Positions 42,562-51,377 of a DNA stretch of 64,000 nt are shown here, piece after piece. The notes beneath the pieces are model-generated. The model was given only the letters and a program-made list of their open reading frames with translations, was not told the origin of the DNA and ran no database searches. The translations under genes and the position numbers were made by a program. This DNA comes from an uncultured Spirochaetaceae bacterium (lineage in GTDB: Bacteria; Spirochaetota; Spirochaetia; Sphaerochaetales; Sphaerochaetaceae): contig CALXKJ010000011.1 of NCBI GenBank assembly GCA_944388955.1, positions 1 through 64,000 on the forward strand, written 5' to 3'. Each line of letters begins with the position of its first letter. Position 1 is the first letter of the stretch.

Positions 42562-45038
42562 CTTACTGCCTTATCATAAGAATGCTTTGCTTTTTCCCTT
42601 TCTTTCTCTTCCTCAGCCTCTTTCCGTCTCTTTTCATCCATAGTCTTCAGTATCGTTTTAGAGAGGCGTCTGGATGTCTCATCAGGAAAAGCAATCGCTA
42701 TTACTTCAGATATATCCTCCACGGGGTGGAAGAGTACATCGCCTTTGACTTCAGCATCAAGCTTCTCCAGATCTATGACATTGCGCTTAGGAATGATGAT
42801 TTCCTTTATTCCGTTGCGGCGCGCAGCGAGGATTTTCTCTTTCAGCCCTCCAATAGGCATAACACGTCCCGTCAGAGTCAACTCTCCTGTCATCGCGAGA
42901 TATGGCTTTATAATCTCATCACGGTACATCGACCAGAGTGCTGTAAAGAGCGTTATGCCTGCAGATGGACCATCTTTCGGAGTCGCTCCTTCAGGTATAT
43001 GGATGTGTACTGTACTGTCATCAAAGAATGCAAGATCGAGTCCCCTGAGATAAGCTTCCTTTTTCAGGGATGACCATGCGATTGAAACAGATTCCTGCAT
43101 TACAGAGCCGAGCTGGCCTGTGACTTTCATCTCTCCTTTCATCGGAAGGGCTTCTGCCTCGATGAGAAGAACATCGCCGCCCATGCTTGTCCAGGCCAGA
43201 CCTATTGCTGTGCCAGGCTTGTCCGCTTTGATGATGTCATCGGATGGGAAGATAGGCTTTCCAAGGTACTTCTCTACATTCTTTCCTTTTACAAGTACAG
43301 GCAGGTGAATCTTGCCATTCTCGAGAATCTCAAGATCGACCTTCCTCATAATCTTGTCCAATGATTTCTCGAAGTTCCTCACGCCTGCCTCTCTAGCATA
43401 TTCCTCGGCTATCATCGAGAGGGCTTTGGAATCAAAGCGTATCTCCTTACCTGTGAGTCCATTCTTTGCAAGAAGTCTTGGGACAAGATAATCCTTGCCT
43501 ATGTGTATCTTCTCTTCTGGTGTGTATCCCGACAGCTCTATGATTTCCATCCTGTCCAGAAGCGGCTCTGGAATTCTCGAGGGATCATTTGCTGTCACGA
43601 TGAACAGGACATTTGAAAGGTCATAAGGCAAATCGATGTAGAAATCCTGGAAGCTTGTATTCTGCTCAGGATCCAGCACCTCAAGAAGCGCAGACGCCGG
43701 GTCCCCACGGAAAGATTCTCCCATCTTGTCGATCTCATCAATGAGAATGACAGGATCCGGAACACCTACAGTCTTCATTGCCTGTATGATTTTCCCGGGC
43801 ATGGCACCGACATAAGTTCTCCTGTGCCCTTTGATTTCCGCCTCGTCACGCATGCCACCGACACTGAATCTGAATATCTTCTTGCCAAGTGCCCTTGCTA
43901 TTGAATACCCGATGGATGTCTTTCCGACTCCTGGAGGCCCAGAGAGACAGATGATGGCACCTTTTCCATTCTCGGCCTTTAGCCTGGATGCGAGGAATTC
44001 AAGGATTCTTTCCTTCACTTCCTTCATCCCGTAATGATCATGGTCAAGAACCTTCTTTACTTTCGGGATTGAATAGTCAGGTGCTTTTGTCTCAAAAGAG
44101 AAGGGAAGGGAGATAAGCGTCTCGATATAAAGCTTTGTCATCGCATACTCGGGATTCATCGTCTCGAGTCCCGCAAGCTTGTCCAGTTCTTTATCGACAG
44201 CCTGACGGAAAACTTCAGGAAGCTTCGCCTCAGCGGCTTTCTGCCAGGGATCAGCATTCTTTGCCTTTCCATTTCCCTGGGCTTGTCCGGTGAGCTGCTG
44301 AAGCTCGCTGTTCAGCGCGTTTATCTGCTCACGTAGCAACTGCTCCCTGTTTCTCGTTTTCGCTCTCTCGTATATTTCCTGCCTGATCTCATTTTCCTTG
44401 TCTATGATGTCTTTCTCAGAGGCGATGAATGTAAGGAGCTTCTCTATTCTCTCCTTCGGGCTTCTTGTCTCAAGAAGGTCCTGCAGGAAAGGAGCAGGCG
44501 CATTGATCGATGACGCTGCATAGAATGAAATAAGCGATGGGTCATCGATATTCGAGATGTTAACATCAGCGGCGAACGAGAAGAGATTCGTTGTCTGCAC
44601 AAGCCCTGCTATCGTTTCCCTGAGAATCCTTACATATGAAGTGATGGTTTTCTCATTTTCTTCGGTGTCAGGCTCCTCGTGGAATGTCGCTGTAGTAATT
44701 CCTCCATCAACGTCCAGAGTATCAATCCTGACTCTCTCGAGGGTTGATACAAAGACATGAAGACATGAATTCGGGAGCTTTATATATCTTGAGACGCGGC
44801 ATAGCGTACCGACGTCCCTGTATCCTTTCTCCTGCTCTTGCAGAAGCGCGACGAAGCAGCCATCACCCTCGATAGCTTTAGTCATCGCCAATACATCCTG
44901 AGGCCTTCCTATCATCAATGTAGTGAAGGTCTCTGGGAATAGTGGTCTGTCGCCTAGCGCAAGAACTATAGCTCTTTTCGGAAGAGTCTCCTCATTCTGT
45001 GTATCTTCAATTGCTGTGTTGTTTATATTCTTATCCAT
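42552..45038 (-). CDS. lon: ATP-dependent Lon protease
   Basis: This 828-aa protease has the N-terminal LON substrate domain (~20-220), an AAA module (GPPGVGKTSIGYSIAR near 378, FSVGGMRDEAEIKGHRRTYVG-type pore segment, DPVILIDEIDKM) and the C-terminal Ser-Lys protease domain (PEGATPKDGPSAGITLF with the catalytic Ser, then GLKEKILAA with Lys). I use ATG 45038 (MDKNINNTAIED); 21 more codons upstream are in frame but lack a ribosome site. A candidate promoter (TTGCCT, 18 bp, TAAATT) lies upstream on the minus strand. Role: quality control and regulatory proteolysis. Confidence 0.93.
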   Translation of the reverse strand: MDKNINNTAIEDTQNEETLPKRAIVLALGDRPLFPETFTTLMIGRPQDVLAMTKAIEGDGCFVALLQEQEKGYRDVGTLCRVSRYIKLPNSCLHVFVSTLERVRIDTLDVDGGITTATFHEEPDTEENEKTITSYVRILRETIAGLVQTTNLFSFAADVNISNIDDPSLISFYAASSINAPAPFLQDLLETRSPKERIEKLLTFIASEKDIIDKENEIRQEIYERAKTRNREQLLREQINALNSELQQLTGQAQGNGKAKNADPWQKAAEAKLPEVFRQAVDKELDKLAGLETMNPEYAMTKLYIETLISLPFSFETKAPDYSIPKVKKVLDHDHYGMKEVKERILEFLASRLKAENGKGAIICLSGPPGVGKTSIGYSIARALGKKIFRFSVGGMRDEAEIKGHRRTYVGAMPGKIIQAMKTVGVPDPVILIDEIDKMGESFRGDPASALLEVLDPEQNTSFQDFYIDLPYDLSNVLFIVTANDPSRIPEPLLDRMEIIELSGYTPEEKIHIGKDYLVPRLLAKNGLTGKEIRFDSKALSMIAEEYAREAGVRNFEKSLDKIMRKVDLEILENGKIHLPVLVKGKNVEKYLGKPIFPSDDIIKADKPGTAIGLAWTSMGGDVLLIEAEALPMKGEMKVTGQLGSVMQESVSIAWSSLKKEAYLRGLDLAFFDDSTVHIHIPEGATPKDGPSAGITLFTALWSMYRDEIIKPYLAMTGELTLTGRVMPIGGLKEKILAARRNGIKEIIIPKRNVIDLEKLDAEVKGDVLFHPVEDISEVIAIAFPDETSRRLSKTILKTMDEKRRKEAEEEKEREKAKHSYDKAVRWE

Positions 45039-45178
45039 ATATTCTCTATATACCTTCGCTTTAGGATAATTTAGTAAGGAAATAACAGGATAGGCAAGCA
45101 CAAAAGACGTGATTTTGCGTATACGCCTATGAGAATCATGGACAGATGATGCTATCGGATGCGGGAAACATGCCTTTC
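45039..45178. promoter_or_regulatory. Upstream region of lon
   Basis: This 140-bp gap contains the perfect 10-bp palindrome GCGTATACGC near 45116-45125 and, nearer lon, a weak TTGCCT-N18-TAAATT promoter on the minus strand. No clear terminator for the gene ending at 45179; only a weak GGAAA/TTTCC hairpin. Confidence 0.35.
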
Positions 45179-47104
45179 CTATACGAAAATATCTGGAAAC
45201 TCATCCTTGATTGAAAGATATGAGCTGTAGCCAAGCACATTCACCCATGCTATGTCGATACTATACGTCCCGTTCATATTCGCTTCATCCGAGAAGTAAT
45301 CCCAAGCGGTATGGTTTATCTGCTCGGGCTGCCATCCTGAATATTCCTTGCTTCTTCCCAGATACTCATTATCCTCATTGGCTATGAGCTGGAGGCATGC
45401 GTTCATCATCTTGATAGCCTGAGTCTTCCAGAGAGGATCGTCTGTTATTTCTTCTAGTCTCAGGAAAAGCTCCGCTATAAGCATTCCATAGAAATCAAGA
45501 TGATGATGCGCGACGGAAACGCTTGTCATTCCTGCCGTGCTGAAACCGAGCTTTCCAAGAGGGGAGCTGGACGGAAGATACGAATCAGCCTGCCATATCC
45601 ATGTAAGAATGAATGACGCTGCATTGATTGCCGCCTGCAGCGTATTCTCATCGCCATAGCCCTCCTCAATCGCCTTGATAAGGAAGGAAAGGATGCTGAC
45701 ACCGGCTTCCTTATCTGTGGAGTCCGCGTCAAGCGTGTCACCATGGAAGCTATCGGAGAGGGAAAGGGAAGTGTAATAAGCGAGAGCGCGTTTGATAGCT
45801 GCTCTCCATCTTTCCCGTTCCTCTCCGCTTTCGATGAACGGCATTGTCTTCAGCAGGGCCAGGGCGATATATGCCCCATTAGTCCCTTTCCTGTCGATTG
45901 CCTTTCCGTTTTTATCCCACCATCGTCCGAATGATCCATCTTCGAGCTGGACCTTGATGAAATAGCGCATTACGCGAAGAGATAGCTCCAGAAACGCTCT
46001 GTAGTCTGTTGATTTATAAAGCTCTATATAAGCAGAGACAGCTTCTCCTGCACAGCGCGCGTTCATCAGAAACCTGAATTCGGGATGCTCGCTGATACCG
46101 AGATAACCTCCTCTCTCTCCCGTGCTGAGACTGATTGAATCCTGGTAGAATCCGCTCTCGTCACAGCAGCGGAGAAAATATTTGCCGATTCTCATCGGGA
46201 TTTCCTTTCGGACATTCTCATTCTCGATACCGAATAGCGTGCTGATCCGCTCCGTCTCGCTTATCACGGAAGGGGATAAGAAAAGGGCTTTATCTGTATG
46301 GAGGAATGAAAGAGCACCTTCCAGAGCCTTGACGAGGAATGAGCCAGCTGTGAATTCATAGACGCTCTGATGTTCCCCGTTTCCTTTTCCCATTATGAGC
46401 GTTGCGTTGTCATCATCAGTCCTGATTACGAGGGAGAGCAGATGCCTGAGCTTTGATGCCTCGTATTCCTTCCAGCACTTATTGCATTCTGCACCGCTAT
46501 TGAAAAAACTCTCGATGAGCTTCTTGTATGCCTTATATAGATGTATTTCAGAGCTTCTGTAGATATGGAAGCTTCTTGAAATGGAAGCACCTGCAGGAAT
46601 CGATAAAAGGGGAGCAGATCCTGCAGGGCTCAGTTTTGTTTTTCCATTGTAGCTGTATGGTTTCTCGTGTCCGGGAATGCGGTAGATGATACCTCTATCG
46701 TCCCAGCCGGCAGAAGCGAGCGCCATGGATGATCCGCATTCATCCATCCATATGAAAGTCCATCCGTCATCTTCCTGATACCCGATAAGCCCCGGGATGG
46801 GCATTCTTGTCTCAAGGAAAGTCCAGTATCGTGATTTCTCCTCTGATGGAAAGCATCCTTCTCCTTCTCTGTTGCCTCCATACCAGACAGCAGGGACGAA
46901 TACTCTCTCTCCTGAGAATGATGGAAAGGCGAAATGGATGGACAAAGCACAAGTGAGAGCGCCGCTGCTTTCCATCGATATTGACAGCTTGTCGTCCGAT
47001 GACGACGCGGCTATGATCGTGCCATCTCTTACGATTCTGCAGTTTTGGGTGAAGTCTACTGTCTCGCTTCTGTTATCATGCTCCAGTATTATGCTGGTTC
47101 TCAT
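45179..47104 (-). CDS. Probable glycoside-active enzyme, (alpha/alpha)6-like, unknown family
   Basis: This 642-aa protein starts at ATG 47104, overlapping the permease stop (ATGA). A beta-rich N-terminal half (~1-200) is followed by a helical C-terminal half with repeated aromatic helices (SFGRWWDKNGKAIDRKGTNG, SVAHHHLDFYGMLIAELFLR, WQPEQINHTAWDYF) as in six-hairpin glycosidases and epimerases. No signal peptide, so it acts in the cytoplasm on the sugar brought in by the adjacent importer. I cannot assign a family. Confidence 0.6.
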   Translation of the reverse strand: MRTSIILEHDNRSETVDFTQNCRIVRDGTIIAASSSDDKLSISMESSGALTCALSIHFAFPSFSGERVFVPAVWYGGNREGEGCFPSEEKSRYWTFLETRMPIPGLIGYQEDDGWTFIWMDECGSSMALASAGWDDRGIIYRIPGHEKPYSYNGKTKLSPAGSAPLLSIPAGASISRSFHIYRSSEIHLYKAYKKLIESFFNSGAECNKCWKEYEASKLRHLLSLVIRTDDDNATLIMGKGNGEHQSVYEFTAGSFLVKALEGALSFLHTDKALFLSPSVISETERISTLFGIENENVRKEIPMRIGKYFLRCCDESGFYQDSISLSTGERGGYLGISEHPEFRFLMNARCAGEAVSAYIELYKSTDYRAFLELSLRVMRYFIKVQLEDGSFGRWWDKNGKAIDRKGTNGAYIALALLKTMPFIESGEERERWRAAIKRALAYYTSLSLSDSFHGDTLDADSTDKEAGVSILSFLIKAIEEGYGDENTLQAAINAASFILTWIWQADSYLPSSSPLGKLGFSTAGMTSVSVAHHHLDFYGMLIAELFLRLEEITDDPLWKTQAIKMMNACLQLIANEDNEYLGRSKEYSGWQPEQINHTAWDYFSDEANMNGTYSIDIAWVNVLGYSSYLSIKDEFPDIFV

Positions 47105-47922
47105 CCTTTCAATCCTGTCATTGCGATTCCATCGATAATCTTCCTTCTGAAGATAAGGAAGAAGACAAGTTCCGGCAGCGATGCAATCACGGCTCCCGCC
47201 ATAATCATCGCATATTCTGTTCCGTGTGTGCCCTGGAAATTTGCGATTCCTACGGTTATCGTGTAGTTTACTGAATCGCTTATGGCGATAAGAGGCCACA
47301 GAAAGTCATTCCATGCGTTTATGAAGGCAAGTATTATGACAGTCGTAGCGGCTGCTTTCCCCAGCGGCAGTATGATTTTCACGAAAGTCCTCAGCCTGCC
47401 GGCACCATCGATGAACGCCGCTTCCTCAAGCGCTGTCGGGATTCCCTCGTAGAATTGCCTAAGGATGAATATCCCGATAGGAAGCGCAAGACGGGGGAGA
47501 ATTGCCGATAGAAGCGTGTTGATGATTCCGTACGATGTGAATTGCAGATAAAGCGGTACTATAAGCACCTGAAAGGGGACCATCATTCCCGCCATGACTA
47601 CCCAGAAGAGGATATTGCGGCCTGGGAATCTGATTTTCGCAAACGCATATGCAATAGGAGCATCAAGCAGGAACGTGAATACCATCGTCACAACGCTGAT
47701 GACCAATGAGTTGATAAGCCATTGCAGGATATATGTTGAGCCGAATGCCTCCTGATAATTATGCAATGTCGGATTCTGCGGCAGGAATGTGAAAACCCTT
47801 GTCACAACCTCGTTTTCATATTTGAGCGATGTGATCACCATCCAGACAAGAGGGAAGATCCAGATTGCGATGATGAATATCTCAAGAATACGGAATATGA
47901 CGTTCTTGCTATGCTTTTTCAT
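47101..47922 (-). CDS. Carbohydrate ABC transporter permease, MalG type
   Basis: This 273-aa permease has six membrane helices and the EAA loop EEAAFIDGAGRLRTFVKIILP near residue 170, typical of the CUT1 (MalG) inner-membrane subunits. C-terminal IIDGIAMTGLKG is also usual. It abuts the partner permease (one-base overlap at 47922) and overlaps the downstream enzyme gene by four bases. No ATPase gene is present in the operon; a shared MsmK-type ATPase elsewhere probably serves it. Confidence 0.9.
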   Translation of the reverse strand: MKKHSKNVIFRILEIFIIAIWIFPLVWMVITSLKYENEVVTRVFTFLPQNPTLHNYQEAFGSTYILQWLINSLVISVVTMVFTFLLDAPIAYAFAKIRFPGRNILFWVVMAGMMVPFQVLIVPLYLQFTSYGIINTLLSAILPRLALPIGIFILRQFYEGIPTALEEAAFIDGAGRLRTFVKIILPLGKAAATTVIILAFINAWNDFLWPLIAISDSVNYTITVGIANFQGTHGTEYAMIMAGAVIASLPELVFFLIFRRKIIDGIAMTGLKG

Positions 47923-48791
47923 CAGTCATTCCTCCTTCCCAGAATCGCGTACTGAACAACTGAAATCACCATGATAATCAGGAAGAGCACGTAGCTCATG
48001 GCCGCGCTGTAGCCCATCCTGAAGTAGTTGAAGCCTGTTTCATAGATATACTGCACCAGCACTCTTGTCGAACCTGCGGGGCCTCCTCCCGTCATCACAT
48101 ACACCTGTCCGAAGACGTTGAATGACGCAATGACCTGCAGTATAAGGCATAGAATCGTTGTCGGTTTCAATAGCGGTATGGTTATGTGGAATATCTGCTG
48201 CAAAGGCCCGGCCCCATCTACTGTTGCGCTTTCGTAGATTTCCTTTGAAATCTGCTTTATGCCGGCTGTGAAGAGAACCATGTTGAAACCAGCAGTCCAC
48301 CAGTATGTGGCTATGGAGATCGACCACATGGCGTTCTTCTCAGATGTGAGCCAGCTCACGCCGTCTTTGCCAAGTATCCGCAGTATCTGGTTGATGATTC
48401 CGAAATCCTTCTGCATGATCCAGGCCCAGAGTGTGGCGACTACGGTCATCGAGAATATGTAAGGAACGAAGAAGCATGTCTCCATGATGCCTTTCAGCGG
48501 TGACTTCCCCGTGACAAGCAGAGCCATGATGAATCCAAGGATAAGGAGTACAGGAGTTGTCATGAGAACAAACTGCAGCGTGTGCCATAGTGAAGACCAG
48601 AAACGCTCATCCTTCAGAAGATCAAGGTAGTTCTGGAGTGCTATGAATTTCGGCGTCCCGAGTATATTCCACTGGAAGAAGCTTATGTAGAAGCCGAACA
48701 CAAGCGGGTAAATCATGAAAAGCGCGAAGACAATCATGAATGGAAGCGAGAAAAGTATGCCATCTCTTGTATCCTTGTTTCCCGGTATCAT
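47922..48791 (-). CDS. Carbohydrate ABC transporter permease, MalF type
   Basis: This 289-aa permease has six membrane helices. The EAA loop reads EIYESATVDGAGPLQQIFHI near residue 190 and is followed by ITIPLLKPTTILC. It is the partner of 47101, together with the binding protein at 48867. A stable hairpin in the 75-bp gap upstream separates it from the binding-protein gene. Confidence 0.9.
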   Translation of the reverse strand: MIPGNKDTRDGILFSLPFMIVFALFMIYPLVFGFYISFFQWNILGTPKFIALQNYLDLLKDERFWSSLWHTLQFVLMTTPVLLILGFIMALLVTGKSPLKGIMETCFFVPYIFSMTVVATLWAWIMQKDFGIINQILRILGKDGVSWLTSEKNAMWSISIATYWWTAGFNMVLFTAGIKQISKEIYESATVDGAGPLQQIFHITIPLLKPTTILCLILQVIASFNVFGQVYVMTGGGPAGSTRVLVQYIYETGFNYFRMGYSAAMSYVLFLIIMVISVVQYAILGRRND

Positions 48792-48841
48792 CCTATAACC
48801 TCCGATCTCCAGGACTCCTCATGAGAGAAATCCTGAACATC

Positions 48842-48860
48842 GCTCCCCGGAAAGGGGAGC
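48842..48860 (-). promoter_or_regulatory. Intercistronic hairpin after the binding-protein gene (operon A)
   Basis: GCTCCCC-GGAAA-GGGGAGC, a perfect 7-bp GC-rich stem directly after the binding-protein stop and without a T tract on the minus strand. It probably stabilises or partly terminates the message, so that more binding protein than permease is made. Confidence 0.6.
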
Positions 48861-48866
48861 TTATGA

Positions 48867-50135
48867 TCAATAGTGACTGATAATCTCGTTGACAGTGTTT
48901 TCCATGTTGTTGAGTGCTGTCGCCGGATCCTCATTCTTCGTCACAGCGCTCTCGAGAAGATCGCTCAGTGTCTCGTAGATTTCGCCCCATGCCGCTGTTG
49001 GCGGGTTAGGAATAACTGATGAGACTGCCGCAGCGTAGTCTGCCCTGTATGGGAGCTCGTTGAATGCAGCTCCTTCAAGCACGCTTGTTCTGGTAGGTAT
49101 GTTTCCAGCTTTTGCCCAGAGATGAGCGTTTGCTGTCATCCAATCGATGAACTTTATCGCGGCCTCGACTTTCACAGGATCCTGATTCTTCTGTACAGGT
49201 ATTGCGAAAGTATGGGAGTCTGTCCATGCTGCGCTCTTTCCCATGAATGGCGGAAGCGGGCTGGCGATGAATTCAAGTCCCTCTGTCTGCTCAAGCGTTC
49301 CTGTTGCCCAGACGCCGTTGAAGTAGAAAGCTCCTTCTCCGAGCTTGAACATGTTCATAGCAGCATCATAGTCGAGCTCATTCGGATTCACTCCTGCTTC
49401 GTTGACAAGCATCTGCAGGTTGACGAGCGCATTGTATCCATATTCGTTATTGAAAGCCGCCGCGCTCAGATCATCGGTGAGCATTGAGCCGCCCTGCTGG
49501 TTTACAAGCGATACAAAGAGGCGAGTGAGCGTGTATGCCTTGTATGTTCCTGTGGTGTTGTCGATGAGAGAGCCCCACTGCCCAGTCTTCTCTTTCACAG
49601 CTTCTGCGGCAGCAAGGAATTCCTCTGCAGTCTGCGGTATTTCAGAAACACCTGCTTCCTCGAGAAGTGCCTTGTTGCTGTACATCACGATTGGATGGAC
49701 ATCGAATGGAATCGCATAAAGCTGACCATCCATGCGGCATGCTTCAAGAGGCGCGCTCTGGAAATCGGAGAGCATATCATCCGATATATACTCATCAAGC
49801 GCGAGAAGTGTTCCAGATGGCACATAGTTGATCAGTCTTGCCTGATGCAGGACGATGACATCGGGAGCTGTCCCCGCAGCCAGTGCCGTTGTGAGTCTTG
49901 TGTAGTAGTCATCGAATCTCACCATGTCATTCGTCATGTGGATTTCGTTCTGCGAGGCGTTGAATTCATCAATCATAGCATTGAAGAACTCTCCATCACC
50001 ACCTGTGAACAGAGACCAGAATTTAAGCTCAATTGGTCCGCTCGTCTCCGCACTTTTCTCTTTTGCGGGGGATGCGAAGATCATCATCGAGCCTAAAACG
50101 ATAAGCGCTATGATGGCGATAAGCCTTTTTCTCAT
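48867..50135 (-). CDS. Carbohydrate ABC transporter substrate-binding protein (CUT1)
   Basis: This 422-aa UgpB/MalE-type binding protein has a signal peptide (MRKRLIAIIALIVLGSMMIFAS) without a lipobox Cys, so it should be free in the periplasm. Family segments include LKFWSLFTGGDGEFFNAMID, AAGTAPDVIVLHQARL and IPTRTSVLEGAAFN. It is encoded just after the LacI gene and upstream of the permeases. An AGGAGGAGT ribosome site precedes it. Ligand unknown, probably an oligosaccharide. Confidence 0.9.
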   Translation of the reverse strand: MRKRLIAIIALIVLGSMMIFASPAKEKSAETSGPIELKFWSLFTGGDGEFFNAMIDEFNASQNEIHMTNDMVRFDDYYTRLTTALAAGTAPDVIVLHQARLINYVPSGTLLALDEYISDDMLSDFQSAPLEACRMDGQLYAIPFDVHPIVMYSNKALLEEAGVSEIPQTAEEFLAAAEAVKEKTGQWGSLIDNTTGTYKAYTLTRLFVSLVNQQGGSMLTDDLSAAAFNNEYGYNALVNLQMLVNEAGVNPNELDYDAAMNMFKLGEGAFYFNGVWATGTLEQTEGLEFIASPLPPFMGKSAAWTDSHTFAIPVQKNQDPVKVEAAIKFIDWMTANAHLWAKAGNIPTRTSVLEGAAFNELPYRADYAAAVSSVIPNPPTAAWGEIYETLSDLLESAVTKNEDPATALNNMENTVNEIISHY

Positions 50136-50157
50136 AGTCGTACTCCTCCTTTTGTTT

Positions 50158-51162
50158 TTATCGTTCTTGTGTGCTATCCCTGAAGATAAGCCTCACAGGA
50201 AGATTTTCAGTTCTGAAATCCAGATCCGGATTGTTTATATGGTTTTCAAGTATTTCCATCGCCACGTAACCGAGACGATGCTTGGGAACATCAACTGTCG
50301 AAAGCGATGGCTGCATGAATTGCGAGAAGAGGAGATTGTCGTAACCTATGACCTCAACATCACGAGGAACCGAAAGGTCATTCTCCTGAAGGCTCTTCAT
50401 CGCACCCATGGCAAGGATGTCATTGAAGCATGCGATTGCTGTGAATGGAAGGCCTTTGTTTATGGCGGTGTTCACAGCCTGATACCCATCCTCAGGATGT
50501 CCGGGAAGATGGAAGATATAGCGGCTGTCAGGAGCAATGGAATGATTCTCATAGGCTTTCCTCATTCCCATGTCCCTGTCAAATGTGTTGCTTATATGCT
50601 CAGGCCCTGAAAGGTAGAGAATATTCCTGTGTCCGGCGGAGAGAAGATATTCGAATACGCTTTTCTCTCCTTCCTCATCATTGTGAAGGACGCTATGATT
50701 CTCTAGCCCGTCGATGTATCGGCCTGCGAAGATATAGGGAACGGGAAGAGCAGCGTAGAAATCATAAAGCGAGCTTCCTTTCCCGTGAGAAGGCATGATA
50801 ATGAAGCCTTCCACCTTTCTTGAAAGAAACAGCTTCACAAGGTGCTTTTCCTTCTCCTCGCTTTCCTCGTTGTTCCCCATCAGCATCTGATAACCGGACT
50901 CTTCCGCTTTTTCCTCTATACCCTTGATCACTTCGCTGAAAAACGGGTTTGAAAGATCCGCGCTTATAACACCGATTGTCTTGGTCCTTGGGTTCCTCAT
51001 GCTGGATGCCAGGGCATCTGGGATGTATCCAAGTTCCTCTGCCTTGCTCTTTATGAGGACTGATGTCTCATTGCTTATCCTTGTGTCATTGCGGAGGACT
51101 CTCGACACTGTGTTGATCGAGAAACCAGTAGCTTTTGCAATGGTTTTAAGAGTCGTCCTCAT
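50158..51162 (-). CDS. LacI family regulator of operon A
   Basis: This 334-aa regulator has a LacI helix-turn-helix at residues 4-25 (LKTIAKATGFSINTVSRVL), hinge, and a periplasmic-binding-protein-like effector domain (GVISADLSNPFFSEVIKGIE, VIGYDNLLFSQFMQPSLSTVD). It heads operon A and so is probably autoregulated; a TTAATGTTAA palindrome lies four bases before its start codon. No ribosome site is seen upstream of that start. It may also act on the divergent operon B through the second palindrome at 51242. Confidence 0.9.
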   Translation of the reverse strand: MRTTLKTIAKATGFSINTVSRVLRNDTRISNETSVLIKSKAEELGYIPDALASSMRNPRTKTIGVISADLSNPFFSEVIKGIEEKAEESGYQMLMGNNEESEEKEKHLVKLFLSRKVEGFIIMPSHGKGSSLYDFYAALPVPYIFAGRYIDGLENHSVLHNDEEGEKSVFEYLLSAGHRNILYLSGPEHISNTFDRDMGMRKAYENHSIAPDSRYIFHLPGHPEDGYQAVNTAINKGLPFTAIACFNDILAMGAMKSLQENDLSVPRDVEVIGYDNLLFSQFMQPSLSTVDVPKHRLGYVAMEILENHINNPDLDFRTENLPVRLIFRDSTQER

Positions 51163-51165
51163 AGG

Positions 51166-51175
51166 TTAATGTTAA
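51166..51175. promoter_or_regulatory. LacI-type operator candidate 1
   Basis: TTAATGTTAA lies within the 12-bp perfect palindrome AATGTTAACATT region, four bases upstream of the LacI start codon. It differs from the second site (51242) at one central base. Confidence 0.55.
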
Positions 51176-51241
51176 CATTGAATCGCGGCTTTGCAATGAA
51201 AAAATTGCATAAATTGATTGTACTGTAAGAAAATATTTGAA

Positions 51242-51251
51242 TTAACGTTAA
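51242..51251. promoter_or_regulatory. LacI-type operator candidate 2
   Basis: TTAACGTTAA within the 12-bp perfect palindrome ATTAACGTTAAT, in the divergent gap between the LacI gene and the GH31 gene, two bases before a TTGACA (51254-51259). Confidence 0.6.
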
Positions 51252-51330
51252 TCTTGACATAACGATTCTTCTCATTTTGAAGTGCAGATTCGATCTGAGA
51301 AAAATGATAGTGAATCCATGTTTTTGCGTT

Positions 51331-51336
51331 TATAAT
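51331..51336 (+). promoter_or_regulatory. -10 element for GH31 operon B
   Basis: A consensus TATAAT lies 41 bp upstream of the GH31 start. No good -35 is found at the right distance; the TTGACA at 51254 is too far away. Transcription probably starts near 51343. Confidence 0.35.
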
Positions 51337-51377
51337 CTTCCAAAAGAAGTTTTCCAAATGTGTCGGAGGATTGTGGA

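Noticed and set aside
42540-43073. 177-aa plus-strand frame opposite lon
   Set aside because: Antisense shadow of the Lon protease domain with biased Ser/Phe/Arg composition.
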